From Kribbella antiqua (GTDB lineage: Bacteria > Actinomycetota > Actinomycetes > Propionibacteriales > Kribbellaceae), in contig NZ_SLWR01000007.1 in assembly GCF_004345665.1 (NCBI RefSeq), positions 248,001 to 312,000 of the forward strand: a stretch of DNA of 64,000 nt, read 5' to 3'. Below the pieces are notes generated by a model that was given only the letters and a program-made list of their open reading frames with translations, made no database searches and had not been told where the DNA came from. Positions 1-8,503 of the stretch are shown one piece after another. The translations under genes and the position numbers were made by a program. Position 1 is the first letter of the stretch. Each line of letters begins with the position of its first letter.

Positions 1-1879
1 GCAGGTCGGTCCGGTTCGCCGGCGTCACCACGATCCCGACCCGGACGGAATAGTCCAGGTTGTTCGTGATGGTCAGCGGGAAGGTGCCTTTGCTGCCGGC
101 CAGGTTGACCTTGATCTCGCGGTGCAGTCCCTTGTCGTCGACGCTGTTGACCAGATGCACCTTGGCCAGTTGCTGGTTCACCGAGGAGGTCTCGATCGCG
201 GCGTAGCGCTGGCCTTCGTCGGGGAAGTCACGCCAGCCGGTCGACGCGGACCGGGGCAGCGCCCGCTCCATCGACTCGCTGAGGTTCTCCGGGGCGGAGA
301 GAAGCGACCGGAAGGTCAGTGTCGTGTCGGTGAGCCCGTGGACGGCGTCGACCTGGTTGCCGTTCAGCACAGCATCCGTGCGCGGCACGTTCGGTGCCTT
401 GGTGGTCTGCGGGTTCTTCGCCGTCGCGACCACCGTGCCGACATCGGTCTGGTTGATCCACGGCAGCGACAGGCCACTGGCCAGCGCAGCGGTCGCGCGG
501 CCGTCGGCGTCCCAGCCACGCGGCGGCAGCGCGACGACCGAGACAGTGCTCGCGCCACTCGCGGCCAGCAGCGCAGTCTCCGCTGCGAACCGCTGCCGGA
601 CCTGGAGCGGGCTGTCGGCAGCGTCCGGGTCCGGCCCGCCGGCAGTGAGCGCCGAGTCCGCGATGACGGTGCGAACCTCGCTCTGCGGACCTTCCGGAGT
701 CAGTACGTCGTACACCGGGGAGGGCGTGAGGTTCGGTCGGGCGGCTGTCGTCCAGGACGAGCTGCTGACCAGGTTCAGGTCCTGGTCGGTGGAACCGCGG
801 AAGCCGGTCGACGCGGCGGCGAGGTACTTGCTGCGGGCCGAGCCGCCCTCCAGCCAGAGCCCGTTGGTGAAGCCGGCCGCGACGCTGGACCCGGCCGCCA
901 GGTTGAACTCCTCGCTGGCTGCCCGGGCGTCGCCGACGATCTTCTTCAGCGGGTCGCCCGCCTCGATCAGGCCGGCGACGTCCGGGTCGCCGTACGGCAG
1001 AAGGACGACCTGGTTGCCCTTGGCACGGCTCGCCTCGAACGCCTTGAGCCACGCGGCGACCACCTTCTGGCCGGTGCCTGTCTTGGTCATGTTGTCGGGT
1101 CCGGTGACGACGTACCCGTTCTGCAGTTGGCGGGCCTCGTCGAGCATCGAGGGATCGACGAGCCAGGTCACCTTGCGCCGGTCGCCGATCGCGAGCAGCC
1201 GGCCGAGGTCGCCGTTCGGCGCCATCGACTCGGCGAGCGACTCGTTCGCGAACCTGCTGCCACCCAATTGGGTAGGTCGATGGCGCAACGGAATGACGAG
1301 GGCCGTGTTCACCTTGCCGGGCAGCGGCTCGGCGCCGATCACCGGCATCAGGGTGCGCGCCCGGCCGGCGGTCGCCCTGTCCTTACCTTCCGGCTGGCCG
1401 CGGAAGACGACGCCGACGACGTACACACCGGTGTTCTTGGTGATGCGCCATTCGTCCCACGGCACCGTCAGGCTGAACTGCACCGACGCCTTCGGCGCCA
1501 GCGGCTCTTCGAACTGCTGGAAGGTCGGCGTCTCCGGGTTGGTCAACCGGGTGCAGCTGTCCCGCTCGTTCATCGCCACGTCCTGCTCGGTGTCGATGTC
1601 GGCGACGTCGTCGTTGCTGGTCAGCCGTTCGCGGTCGATACACGCGAGTACCTGTGGAGCACGGAATGTCGTCGTACTGGTGTTCGTGATCCGGCCCTTG
1701 ATCGTCACCGGGTCGCCGGGCTTCGGCGCGACCGGAGCGAACGAGTCGATCGAGACGTCGACCACCGGCTCGTCCGCCGGCGCCGCGGGCGCCGGAGCGA
1801 TGCCGAGAAACGCTGCCGCCGCAGCGATCAGCAGGCCCGCACCTGCCGCCGCGGAGAGCCTCAGTCGCCGTCTGAACAC
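1..1879 (-). CDS. DUF6049 family exported protein (3' end beyond window)
   Basis: The reverse strand is open from a GTG at 1879 to the window edge, giving at least 626 residues. The N-terminus is basic (VFRRRLRLSA) followed by a hydrophobic Ala-rich stretch ending near APAAPADE, which reads as a signal peptide or anchor. Then comes a beta-rich domain typical of DUF6049 proteins, which sit beside murJ and cca in many actinobacteria. Its biochemical role is unknown to me. The gene is divergent from cca with only 24 bp between the starts, and a TACGGT box lies 6 nt before the GTG, so transcription is probably leaderless. The C-terminal part, where these proteins often carry another membrane segment, is not in the window. 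Confidence 0.8.
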   Translation of the reverse strand, partial: MFRRRLRLSAAAGAGLLIAAAAAFLGIAPAPAAPADEPVVDVSIDSFAPVAPKPGDPVTIKGRITNTSTTTFRAPQVLACIDRERLTSNDDVADIDTEQDVAMNERDSCTRLTNPETPTFQQFEEPLAPKASVQFSLTVPWDEWRITKNTGVYVVGVVFRGQPEGKDRATAGRARTLMPVIGAEPLPGKVNTALVIPLRHRPTQLGGSRFANESLAESMAPNGDLGRLLAIGDRRKVTWLVDPSMLDEARQLQNGYVVTGPDNMTKTGTGQKVVAAWLKAFEASRAKGNQVVLLPYGDPDVAGLIEAGDPLKKIVGDARAASEEFNLAAGSSVAAGFTNGLWLEGGSARSKYLAAASTGFRGSTDQDLNLVSSSSWTTAARPNLTPSPVYDVLTPEGPQSEVRTVIADSALTAGGPDPDAADSPLQVRQRFAAETALLAASGASTVSVVALPPRGWDADGRATAALASGLSLPWINQTDVGTVVATAKNPQTTKAPNVPRTDAVLNGNQVDAVHGLTDTTLTFRSLLSAPENLSESMERALPRSASTGWRDFPDEGQRYAAIETSSVNQQLAKVHLVNSVDDKGLHREIKVNLAGSKGTFPLTITNNLDYSVRVGIVVTPANRTDL

Positions 1880-1885
1880 GCCGTC

Positions 1886-1895
1886 ACCGTAACCT
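1886..1895. promoter_or_regulatory. Overlapping divergent -10 boxes between DUF6049 gene and cca
   Basis: On the plus strand TAACCT (1890-1895) lies 8 nt before the cca GTG at 1904. On the minus strand TACGGT (1891-1886) lies 6 nt before the DUF6049 GTG at 1879. The two hexamers share two base pairs. If both are used, transcripts start at the start codons and the two promoters should exclude each other. Confidence 0.45.
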
Positions 1896-1903
1896 AGTTC
1901 CCC

Positions 1904-3367
1904 GTGTCACCATTTGCCGACCAGTCAGGCTCCGCCGGATCGTTGTCCGCCATCCAGCGGCGGGGCGTCCAGGCGCTGCTGAAGATCGCTCCGGTGATCG
2001 ACGAACTCGGTACCCGGTTCGCCGCCGCCGGGCATGAAATCGCCCTGGTCGGGGGTCCTGTCCGGGACATTCTCCTCGATCGGGGGAGCAAGGACCTGGA
2101 CTTCGCCACCTCGGCGCATCCGGACGTGGTCGAGCAACTGCTGGCGGGCTGGGCCACCCACATCTGGGACATCGGCAAGGCCTTCGGCACGATCGGCTGT
2201 CGCAAGGGCGACTGGGTTCTGGAGATCACGACGTACAGGTCGGAGTCCTATGATCCCGACTCGCGCAAGCCGAAGGAGATCTCGTACGGCGACAGCCTCG
2301 AGGGCGACCTGGCCCGGCGCGACTTCGCGATGAACGCGATGGCCGTCCGACTTCCCTCGCATCAGTGGGTCGACCCGTACGGCGGGATCGAGGACGTCGC
2401 GCACAAGACCATTCGTACGCCCGGCACCCCGGAGGATTCGTTCTCCGACGATCCGCTGCGGATGATGCGGGCGGCCAGGTTCGCCGCGCAGCTCGGGTTC
2501 ACCCCGGACCCGGCCGTGGTGGCCGCGATGACCGCGATGGCCGAGCGGATCACGATCGTGTCGGCCGAACGGGTCCGCGACGAGCTGGTCAAGCTGGTCT
2601 GCTCCGACCACCCGCGGATCGGCCTCGATCTGCTGGTCTCCACCGGGCTGGCCGATCACGTGCTGCCTGAGTTGCCCGCGCTCCTGCAGTTGCAGGACGA
2701 GCACCACCGGCACAAGGACGTGTACGAGCACTCACTCACCGTCCTCGATCAGGCCATCGATCTGGAATCGCGTCTCGATGTTCCGACGCCCGATTTCGTC
2801 GTTCGGTTCGCTTCGCTGATCCACGACATCGGGAAGCCGAAGACCCGGCGGTTCGAGGGCGAGCGCACGGTGACGTTCCACCACCACGACGTGGTCGGCG
2901 CGAAGCTGGCCCGCAAGCGGATGAAGGCGCTCCGGTTCAGCAACGAGCAGATCGACCAGGTCAGCAAGCTGATCGAGCTGCACCTGCGCTTCCACGGCTA
3001 CGGCACCGGCGAGTGGACCGATTCCGCCGTACGGCGCTATGTCCGCGACGCCGGCGACCAACTCGACCGCCTGCACATCCTGACCCGCGCCGACTGCACC
3101 ACCCGCAACAAGCGCAAGGCCGACGCCCTCCGCGCGGCGTACGACGACCTCGAGGCCCGGATCGAGCGGCTCAAGGAACAAGAGGAACTGGACGCCCTCC
3201 GCCCCGACCTGGACGGCAATCAGATCATGGAGATCCTCGGCATCCCCCCGGGCCGCGAAGTCGGCGAAGCCTACAAATTCCTCATGAACCTCCGCCTGGA
3301 CCAAGGCCCTCTCGGCGAAGATGAGGCCCGCGAAGAACTCCTCCGCTGGTGGTCCTCGCGCTCTTAG
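1904..3367 (+). CDS. cca: CCA tRNA nucleotidyltransferase
   Basis: This 487-residue protein adds or repairs the 3'-terminal CCA of tRNAs. It belongs to the nucleotidyltransferase/poly(A) polymerase superfamily. The nucleotide-binding GGPVRD motif lies near residues 49-54, the metal-binding DLD of KDLDFATS near 63-66, and RRDFAMNAMA near residue 135. A C-terminal HD phosphohydrolase-type domain with LIHDIGKPK lies near residue 305, as is usual for the actinobacterial enzymes. The GTG start at 1904 has no Shine-Dalgarno but has a TAACCT box just upstream, consistent with a leaderless message. The stop codon overlaps the convergent aminotransferase stop by 4 nt. Confidence 0.95.
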   Translation: MSPFADQSGSAGSLSAIQRRGVQALLKIAPVIDELGTRFAAAGHEIALVGGPVRDILLDRGSKDLDFATSAHPDVVEQLLAGWATHIWDIGKAFGTIGCRKGDWVLEITTYRSESYDPDSRKPKEISYGDSLEGDLARRDFAMNAMAVRLPSHQWVDPYGGIEDVAHKTIRTPGTPEDSFSDDPLRMMRAARFAAQLGFTPDPAVVAAMTAMAERITIVSAERVRDELVKLVCSDHPRIGLDLLVSTGLADHVLPELPALLQLQDEHHRHKDVYEHSLTVLDQAIDLESRLDVPTPDFVVRFASLIHDIGKPKTRRFEGERTVTFHHHDVVGAKLARKRMKALRFSNEQIDQVSKLIELHLRFHGYGTGEWTDSAVRRYVRDAGDQLDRLHILTRADCTTRNKRKADALRAAYDDLEARIERLKEQEELDALRPDLDGNQIMEILGIPPGREVGEAYKFLMNLRLDQGPLGEDEAREELLRWWSSRS

Positions 3368-4131
3368 ATCTCCTGCGCCGGCACAGCCGCGTAGGCCTTG
3401 GCGATCACGTCAGCTGACGGCTGGTGTGGCTCGTACCGCGTCGTGCCTACGGCGGCGACGGGGAGGGCTGGGTCGATGGAGTTGGTGAGGTAGGCGGCGT
3501 CGTACGTCGATAGGTCGGTGAGCCGGACCGGGATCGTAGTGAAGGTGGCGAGGCCGCGTTGGAGGACCTGTTCGCGGATGCCGGGGAGGGCCGGGGCCGA
3601 CGGGAAGACGATGGTGGTGCCGCGGGCGAAGCAGATGTTCCAGATGGAGCCTTCGGAGATTTCGCCGTCGGCGGTGTGGAAGACGGCGTCGTCGTACCCG
3701 GCGAGTTTTGCCTGGCGGCCGTAGTACACGAGGTCGAAGGTGCCGGTGTGCTTGAGGTGCGGGACCGCGCGCTCGTGCTGGAAGGCAAGCAGTCTCAAGG
3801 GTGTCGCGCCGGGGTCGATCGGTGGGCTCATCCGGATCAGGAGGTTGGGCTCGGCGTCGTCGGATGCGAAGGCATTGACCCTTATAGAGAGGTCGCCGGA
3901 GCCGGCGTGGTCGAGGGCGGCGCGGAGGTGAGAGCGCACGCGGTCGGCGGAGACCGGCCGACCGAACACCTCGCGCGAACTCCGGTCCAGTCGCTCGAAG
4001 TGCAGGTCGAGACCGTCCACCCGGCCGTCGCGGACCTGCATCGAGGTGAAGTGGCCGTAGCTCGTTGCTCTCAGCAACCCCGGGTCGACGGACCGCAGAA
4101 GCTCACCGTTCAGCAGCAGCGATTCGGTCAC
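3364..4131 (-). CDS. Aminotransferase class IV family protein
   Basis: The 255-residue product is a fold-type IV PLP enzyme related to branched-chain aminotransferase and aminodeoxychorismate lyase. The PLP-lysine region is GRQAKLAGYDDAVF, followed by the typical EGSIWNICF segment that binds substrate and cofactor, and a C-terminal segment AAYLTNSIDPALPV. The true substrate cannot be read from sequence. I placed the start at GTG 4131 (VTESLLLNGELL), because family members begin just before the LLNG strand; an upstream start at 4158 is open but adds an atypical tail. It is convergent with cca, with overlapping stops, and divergent from the next gene. Confidence 0.8.
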   Translation of the reverse strand: MTESLLLNGELLRSVDPGLLRATSYGHFTSMQVRDGRVDGLDLHFERLDRSSREVFGRPVSADRVRSHLRAALDHAGSGDLSIRVNAFASDDAEPNLLIRMSPPIDPGATPLRLLAFQHERAVPHLKHTGTFDLVYYGRQAKLAGYDDAVFHTADGEISEGSIWNICFARGTTIVFPSAPALPGIREQVLQRGLATFTTIPVRLTDLSTYDAAYLTNSIDPALPVAAVGTTRYEPHQPSADVIAKAYAAVPAQEI

Positions 4132-4172
4132 ACCACCAGTCTGACCTGACCAGTCCACTCGTCGTTCTGGTC

Positions 4173-4178
4173 TACCCT
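4173..4178 (+). promoter_or_regulatory. Leaderless -10 box TACCCT
   Basis: TACCCT ends 6 nt before the GTG at 4185, with no Shine-Dalgarno between. This placement predicts a transcript that begins at the start codon. Confidence 0.4.
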
Positions 4179-4184
4179 CGCGCT

Positions 4185-4805
4185 GTGGACGTCTTGAGCA
4201 TTGTCGGGTGGGGCGGTTCCGCGCTCGTCGTACTGTCGCTGCTGCAGACCCGGATCCTGCGACTGCGGGTGCTGAACCTGGTCGGCTGCGTGATCCTGAT
4301 CGGCTTCAACGCCGCGATCGCAGTCTGGCCGATGGTCGGGATGAACGCCGTACTGGCCGTCATCAACCTGATCCATCTCTGGCGACTACTCGGGCACCGG
4401 CACGACGAAGCGGAATACACCGTCCTCCAGGTCAACGGGACCGACGCGTATCTCGGCCATGTACTCACCTCTCACCAGAAGGACATCAGCCGCTTCAACC
4501 CCAGCTTCGCCGCGGACAACAGTCCGTACGCCTTCCTGGTCCAGCACGGCGACCGCACCGTCGGTGTCGTCCTCGCCCACGACGCCGGCGACGGCCGGGC
4601 CCAGATCGACCTCGACTACGTCTTGCCCAAGTACCGCGACTTCACCCCTGGCGAGTTCGTCTACCGCCGCAGCGACGTCTTCACCGACCACGGCTTCCAC
4701 CAGGTCCTGGCTCCACCCCGCATGCGCGACTCCAAGCCCTACCTCAACAAACTCGGCTTCCACCCCGAAGGCAACCACCTGGTCCTGGACCTGCCGAATC
4801 CCTGA
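4185..4805 (+). CDS. YgjV-like inner membrane protein with C-terminal acyltransferase-like domain
   Basis: The 206-residue protein starts with about three short hydrophobic segments (IVGWGGSALVVLSLLQ, VLNLVGCVILIGFNAAIAV, MNAVLAVINLIHLWRLL), a pattern seen in the YgjV family. From residue 75 on it is soluble, with a GNAT-like pattern including LVQHGDRTVGVVLA and a final KPYLNKLGFHPEGNHLVLDL, where KLGF resembles the acetyltransferase C-terminal strand. The combination suggests a membrane-anchored acyltransferase, but the catalytic function is an inference. The reading frame is open upstream to 4065. The GTG at 4185 was chosen because it begins the first hydrophobic segment and has a leaderless promoter box. 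Confidence 0.65.
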   Translation: MDVLSIVGWGGSALVVLSLLQTRILRLRVLNLVGCVILIGFNAAIAVWPMVGMNAVLAVINLIHLWRLLGHRHDEAEYTVLQVNGTDAYLGHVLTSHQKDISRFNPSFAADNSPYAFLVQHGDRTVGVVLAHDAGDGRAQIDLDYVLPKYRDFTPGEFVYRRSDVFTDHGFHQVLAPPRMRDSKPYLNKLGFHPEGNHLVLDLPNP

Positions 4806-4807
4806 CC

Positions 4808-4891
4808 TTTGGTGGGTTCACCCACCATGTGGTGGGTTCCCGGCCCGGATTCCGTGGGGGAACCCACAAGTTGATGGGTGAACCCACCAAA
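4808..4891. terminator. Nested inverted repeat between convergent genes
   Basis: A perfect 17-bp inverted repeat (4808-4824 with 4875-4891) encloses a second perfect 10-bp inverted repeat (4832-4841 with 4858-4867). All four arms share the core GGTGGGTTC or its complement. It lies 2 nt after one stop codon and 10 nt before the other, so a bidirectional terminator is the simplest reading. The repeated core could instead mark a small mobile palindromic element. Confidence 0.6.
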
Positions 4892-4901
4892 TGCGGCCGG
4901 A

Positions 4902-5366
4902 TCAGAGGTTCTTGGCGTAGCAGAGGGAGGCGGGTTCGTGTTCGAAGGGTGGGTAGGGCGGGGTGGGGGTGTAGCCGTGGCGGGTGTAGAGGGCTATGGC
5001 TTCGGTTTGGCGGGTGCCGGTTTCGAGGCGGAGGCGGGTCAGGCCGGCGGTGCGGGCGGCGGATTCGACCGCGTCGAGGAGGATGCGGGACAGGCCCCAG
5101 CCGCGGGAGGACGGTTCGACGTACATGCGCTTGATCTCGCCGAGGCCGGGGCCGACCGGCTGCAGGCCGACGCAGCCGGCCGGGATGCCGTCGAGGCGGA
5201 GCAGGATGAAGGAGATGTCGGGGTGGAGCGCGACCAGCGGCTGGTCCTCGCCGTACATCGCGGCCAGTTCCGCCTGCTGCGCCGAGGCCAGCGTCAGTAC
5301 GGCGGGATCGGTGTTCGGAACCGCCTCCAGTTCCACTCCCTCGATCAGTTCCGCTCGCTCCGTCAT
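4902..5366 (-). CDS. GNAT family N-acetyltransferase
   Basis: The 154-residue protein has the GNAT core: GEIKRMYVEPSSRGWGLSR, in which the acetyl-CoA-binding Q/RxxGxG/A element appears as RGWGLS, then LLDAVESAARTAG and the C-terminal ALYTRHGYTPTPPYP with the typical LYxxxGY strand. It probably acetylates a small molecule; the substrate is unknown. ATG 5366 is preferred over longer in-frame extensions because the fold begins there. A TACCGT box lies 8 nt upstream. It runs in the same direction as the GH30 gene but is separated from it by a strong hairpin, so it is probably a separate transcript. Confidence 0.85.
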   Translation of the reverse strand: MTERAELIEGVELEAVPNTDPAVLTLASAQQAELAAMYGEDQPLVALHPDISFILLRLDGIPAGCVGLQPVGPGLGEIKRMYVEPSSRGWGLSRILLDAVESAARTAGLTRLRLETGTRQTEAIALYTRHGYTPTPPYPPFEHEPASLCYAKNL

Positions 5367-5437
5367 AGTTCCAGACGGTAGCAACCAGGTATGACGCTCC
5401 TGTTTCGCAGTTCTCTCCACGCGCCAGAACGCCAGTG

Positions 5438-5477
5438 AGGCAACCCACCGAGACCGATCGGTCGCGGTGGGTTGCCT
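5438..5477 (-). terminator. Terminator hairpin of the GH30 gene
   Basis: Perfect 13-bp arms (5438-5450 and 5465-5477) surround a 12-bp palindrome GACCGATCGGTC, giving one almost continuous 40-nt stem. It starts 8 nt beyond the GH30 stop codon. There is no U-tract, as is usual in this GC range. Confidence 0.75.
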
Positions 5478-5484
5478 GCAGAGG

Positions 5485-7383
5485 CTAGTTGTAGAGGCGT
5501 ACGTCGGCGAGGGTCCACCAGTTGCCGGCGGCACCGGTCGACGTGATCCGCAGGTAGCGCGCGTTCACCGGTCGTACGTCGATCGTGGTCAGCTGCCCGG
5601 ATGACGTCCCGGTCGCGATCGTCCGCCACGTCGTACTGTCGTTGCTGATGGCAACCTCCCAGCCGCGGGCGTAGTCGCCGAGATTGCCGCCGCTGTCGAG
5701 TGCGACCCGGCGGAAGGCCCGCGCCGCGCCGAGATCGACCTGCACCGACTGCCCGGGCGCCTGCGCCTCCTTGCTCTGCCAGATCGTCGAGCCATCAGCA
5801 TCGATCGCCAGCCCTGCCTCGGCATTGTTGACCGACGCCGTCGCCGTGGCTCCTTCCAACGACACTGGATTCAGCGTCGACACGGACAGCCGCGGCCAGG
5901 TGAAGGTCGCGATCGCGCCGCCAGGCAGCTCGTAGTCGAAGTACTGATCCCCGACCGCCACCGCAAACGAGCGCGGGTCGTCATTCTCGTTGTGTACGAC
6001 GAGCGCCGTCGACCCGTCGGGATTCCGGAACGCCGCCGACATCAGCTGCCCGTTCCACCCGGTCGTCCCGTACGACGTACTCCCGATCCGGACCGCACCC
6101 GGCTTCACGAACTTCGACAGGTGGCCGATCGTGTAGTACTCGGCGTCCGTGCTGACTGTGCCGTCCGTCTGCAGCGTGACCAGACCGGTGCAGGTGTCGC
6201 AGCCGCCGAGGTGCGGACCCCCGGTGGAGTCCAGCGCGATGTTCCAGTTGACCACCGACTTGGCCCAGTTGCGGGTAGTGCCGAGCATCAGGTTGCGGGC
6301 GTGCCAGGTGAGCGTGCCGCGGAAGATCTGCGGCGGAGTGTCGTTCGGCCCGTGCGATCCAGAGCACTCGGAGAACCAGATGCCCTTTGACGGAAACGCC
6401 TTGTGCAGTGCGGTCTGCGCCGACGGGTCGCCGGAGTAGCAGTGGTACGCCGTACCCGCGATCCAGCGAGCGGCCGATGTCCGCAACAGCTTGTACGGGT
6501 AGTCCGTCTCCGGGTCCTCGCCAGGCGGAGTCGAGGCGATGTCGCCGGGGTGCGTGGTCCAGTTGTGGTCGTAGCCGAGGATCTTCGTCCGCGGGCTGGC
6601 CTTCAGCAAGAGTGGGCCGAGAGCCGAGATGACCGCGGCTTCCTGGCGGACCGGCATGTCGGTGCCCGGGTACGCGCTCGGGTTGCGGTTCTGCGGCTCG
6701 TTCTGGATGGTGAGGAAGTCGATCGGTACGTCGGCGGCGGTGTACGCCTGCACGAACTTCACCAGGTAGCGCGCGTAGGCGTCGTACACGGCCGGGTCGT
6801 CCTCGAGGCGGCCGCCGACCAGGGAGTCGCCGGTCTTCATCCAGGCCGGCGGACTCCACGGGGTCGCCATCACCTTCAAAGACGGGTTGAGCTGCTTCGC
6901 GCGGCGCAGCAGCGGCAGGATCTGCTGCTCGTCGTGGGCGATGCTGAAGTGCTTCAGCGCGAAGTCGGTCCGCCCGGCGGGTACGTCATCGTACGTGTAG
7001 TGCTCGGCCTCGGCGGTGAAGTCGGACGAGCCGACCGGCTGCCGGAGGAAGCTCACCCCGATCCCGGCCCGCGGGTCGAACAGCGAGCGCAGGGTCTTCT
7101 CGCGGTCGGCGGCGCTGAGCCGGTAAAGCACGTTCGCCGACGAGTCGGTGATCGAAGCGCCGAACCCGTCCATGGTCTGGTACGACGTCCTCGGCTCGAC
7201 CGTGATCGTCGTACGCGGGCTCGCGCCGGGCTGGAAGTTCACCGGCGCCCGCTCGTGCAGCAGCTCCGCGCGGTCCGGCGTGGTCACCCACACGTGCACC
7301 TGGTTGTCCGGTTGTGCCGCCGCCGGCCCGGTCAGTGAGCCCAGGGCCAGGGCAAGGGCGGCTCCGATTGCCTGTGTTCTCAT
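5485..7383 (-). CDS. Secreted GH30-family glycosidase with C-terminal F5/8 type C (CBM32-like) domain
   Basis: The 632-residue precursor begins with a Sec signal peptide (MRTQAIGAALALALGS to about residue 24, AQP). Residues about 60-500 form a GH30 barrel: GFGASITDSSANVL, then the acid/base Glu in TIQNEPQN (E229) and the nucleophile Glu in WFSECSG (E339). Residues about 505-632 are a discoidin-type carbohydrate-binding domain with WQSKEAQ and LRITSTGAAGNWW. Glucosylceramidase-like or beta-1,6-glucanase activity is most likely; the exact linkage cannot be told. ATG 7383 follows a GGGAG ribosome site. It is divergent from a LacI-type regulator that probably controls it. Confidence 0.9.
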   Translation of the reverse strand: MRTQAIGAALALALGSLTGPAAAQPDNQVHVWVTTPDRAELLHERAPVNFQPGASPRTTITVEPRTSYQTMDGFGASITDSSANVLYRLSAADREKTLRSLFDPRAGIGVSFLRQPVGSSDFTAEAEHYTYDDVPAGRTDFALKHFSIAHDEQQILPLLRRAKQLNPSLKVMATPWSPPAWMKTGDSLVGGRLEDDPAVYDAYARYLVKFVQAYTAADVPIDFLTIQNEPQNRNPSAYPGTDMPVRQEAAVISALGPLLLKASPRTKILGYDHNWTTHPGDIASTPPGEDPETDYPYKLLRTSAARWIAGTAYHCYSGDPSAQTALHKAFPSKGIWFSECSGSHGPNDTPPQIFRGTLTWHARNLMLGTTRNWAKSVVNWNIALDSTGGPHLGGCDTCTGLVTLQTDGTVSTDAEYYTIGHLSKFVKPGAVRIGSTSYGTTGWNGQLMSAAFRNPDGSTALVVHNENDDPRSFAVAVGDQYFDYELPGGAIATFTWPRLSVSTLNPVSLEGATATASVNNAEAGLAIDADGSTIWQSKEAQAPGQSVQVDLGAARAFRRVALDSGGNLGDYARGWEVAISNDSTTWRTIATGTSSGQLTTIDVRPVNARYLRITSTGAAGNWWTLADVRLYN

Positions 7384-7459
7384 CGCACTCCCTCGATGAA
7401 ACAAAACTGCAACAAACGGCCACAGGAAACGCCTCTGCCTGACCCATGTCAAGACTCAG

Positions 7460-7484
7460 GAGCGCTCAGCTAGAGTGCTGAGCG
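7460..7484. promoter_or_regulatory. LacI-type operator overlapping a leaderless promoter
   Basis: Two overlapping palindromes lie here. GAGCGCTC (7460-7467) resembles the centre of sugar-responsive LacI operators in actinobacteria such as the CebR box. A perfect 8-bp inverted repeat, CGCTCAGC (7463-7470) with GCTGAGCG (7477-7484), has the -10 hexamer TAGAGT exactly in its spacer. A possible -35, TGTCAA, is at 7447-7452. Binding would shut off the regulator gene and could reach the divergent GH30 promoter. Confidence 0.55.
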
Positions 7485-8503
7485 TGAAACAGGGCGATGT
7501 AACAAAGCGGGCGACAGTGCGGGACGTCGCCGCGGCCACCGGGGTGTCCATCGCGACCGTCTCCCGTGTGCTCAACCAGCAGGGCAGCGTCGCGCCGGAG
7601 ACCCGGCGGCTGGTGGAGCAGGCGGTGCAGGAGCTCGGCCTGCGGGCGCCTGCGCCGCGAGGCGGTACGGCGAAGCCCGTCGACGGCGCGGTCTATGTGC
7701 GCTGCCCCTACCTGCTGACCGACTACTTCGGCCTGATCGTGTCCTCGATCGCGGAGACGCTGAACCGGCACGGCCGGCAGGTGATCCTCAACGCGGGCGA
7801 GGCCGCAGCCCACGACCAGGTGCTGTCCCGATTGCCGGCCCAGCGCGAGATCGGCGGCGCGATCCTCATCCTCCCGCCGGAGCCAGCCGAAGAGCTGGTC
7901 CGCCTGAGCGCCCGCCGCTTCCCGTTCGTCGTGGTCGATCCACGTACGACGCTCCCGCGCGACATCGCGTCCGTCTCAGCCGCCCACCATTCCGGCGCCA
8001 GGCAGGTGACCGCCCACCTCACCTCGCTCGGTCACACCCGCATCGGCGTGATCGCCGGCCCGCGCGAATGGCTCGCCGCCGACGCCAGGTTGAGCGGTCA
8101 CGCGGCGGCTCTCGCGGACGTCGGCATCCTCCCTGACCCCGCACTCGTCCGGCATGTCGAGCCGACGAGCCAGCACGGCTACCGAGCCGCGGTCGAACTC
8201 CTCGACCAGCGCCCCACCGCCTTGGTCGCCTTCAACGACAAGACGGCGATCGGCGCGCTCCAAGCCGCCGCCGACCGCGGCCTCGACATCCCTGGCGATT
8301 TGTCGATAGCGGGATTCGACGACATCGACCTCAGCCGCGCGACCACACCTCAACTGACCACGGTCCGGCAGCCGTTGGAAGAGATGGGCCGGATGGCGGT
8401 CAGCCTCCTGATCCGGCTACTCGAGCGACAGCAACTGGAGGCCCTGCACATCGAACTGGCCACTGAACTGATCACCCGCGCCTCGACCGGCCCAGCAAAC
8501 TAG
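7484..8503 (+). CDS. LacI family transcriptional regulator
   Basis: The 339-residue protein has an N-terminal helix-turn-helix with the LacI signature TVRDVAAATGVSIATVSRVLN at residues about 9-28, then a periplasmic-binding-protein-like sensor domain (ALVAFNDKTAIGAL, LSIAGFDDIDLSRATTPQLTTVRQP). It is a sugar-responsive repressor by family. The neighbouring divergent GH30 gene suggests the signal is a glycan breakdown product. GTG 7484 was chosen over GTG 7475 because TAGAGT ends 7 nt upstream of it; both are in frame. The stop codon overlaps the stop of the convergent TetR gene inside a shared CTAG. Confidence 0.9.
   Translation: MKQGDVTKRATVRDVAAATGVSIATVSRVLNQQGSVAPETRRLVEQAVQELGLRAPAPRGGTAKPVDGAVYVRCPYLLTDYFGLIVSSIAETLNRHGRQVILNAGEAAAHDQVLSRLPAQREIGGAILILPPEPAEELVRLSARRFPFVVVDPRTTLPRDIASVSAAHHSGARQVTAHLTSLGHTRIGVIAGPREWLAADARLSGHAAALADVGILPDPALVRHVEPTSQHGYRAAVELLDQRPTALVAFNDKTAIGALQAAADRGLDIPGDLSIAGFDDIDLSRATTPQLTTVRQPLEEMGRMAVSLLIRLLERQQLEALHIELATELITRASTGPAN

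Noticed and set aside
122..1897. 591-codon plus-strand open frame over the DUF6049 gene
   Set aside because: The minus strand gives a signal peptide followed by a coherent DUF6049 sequence and a leaderless promoter. The plus frame is Arg/Gly-rich noise.
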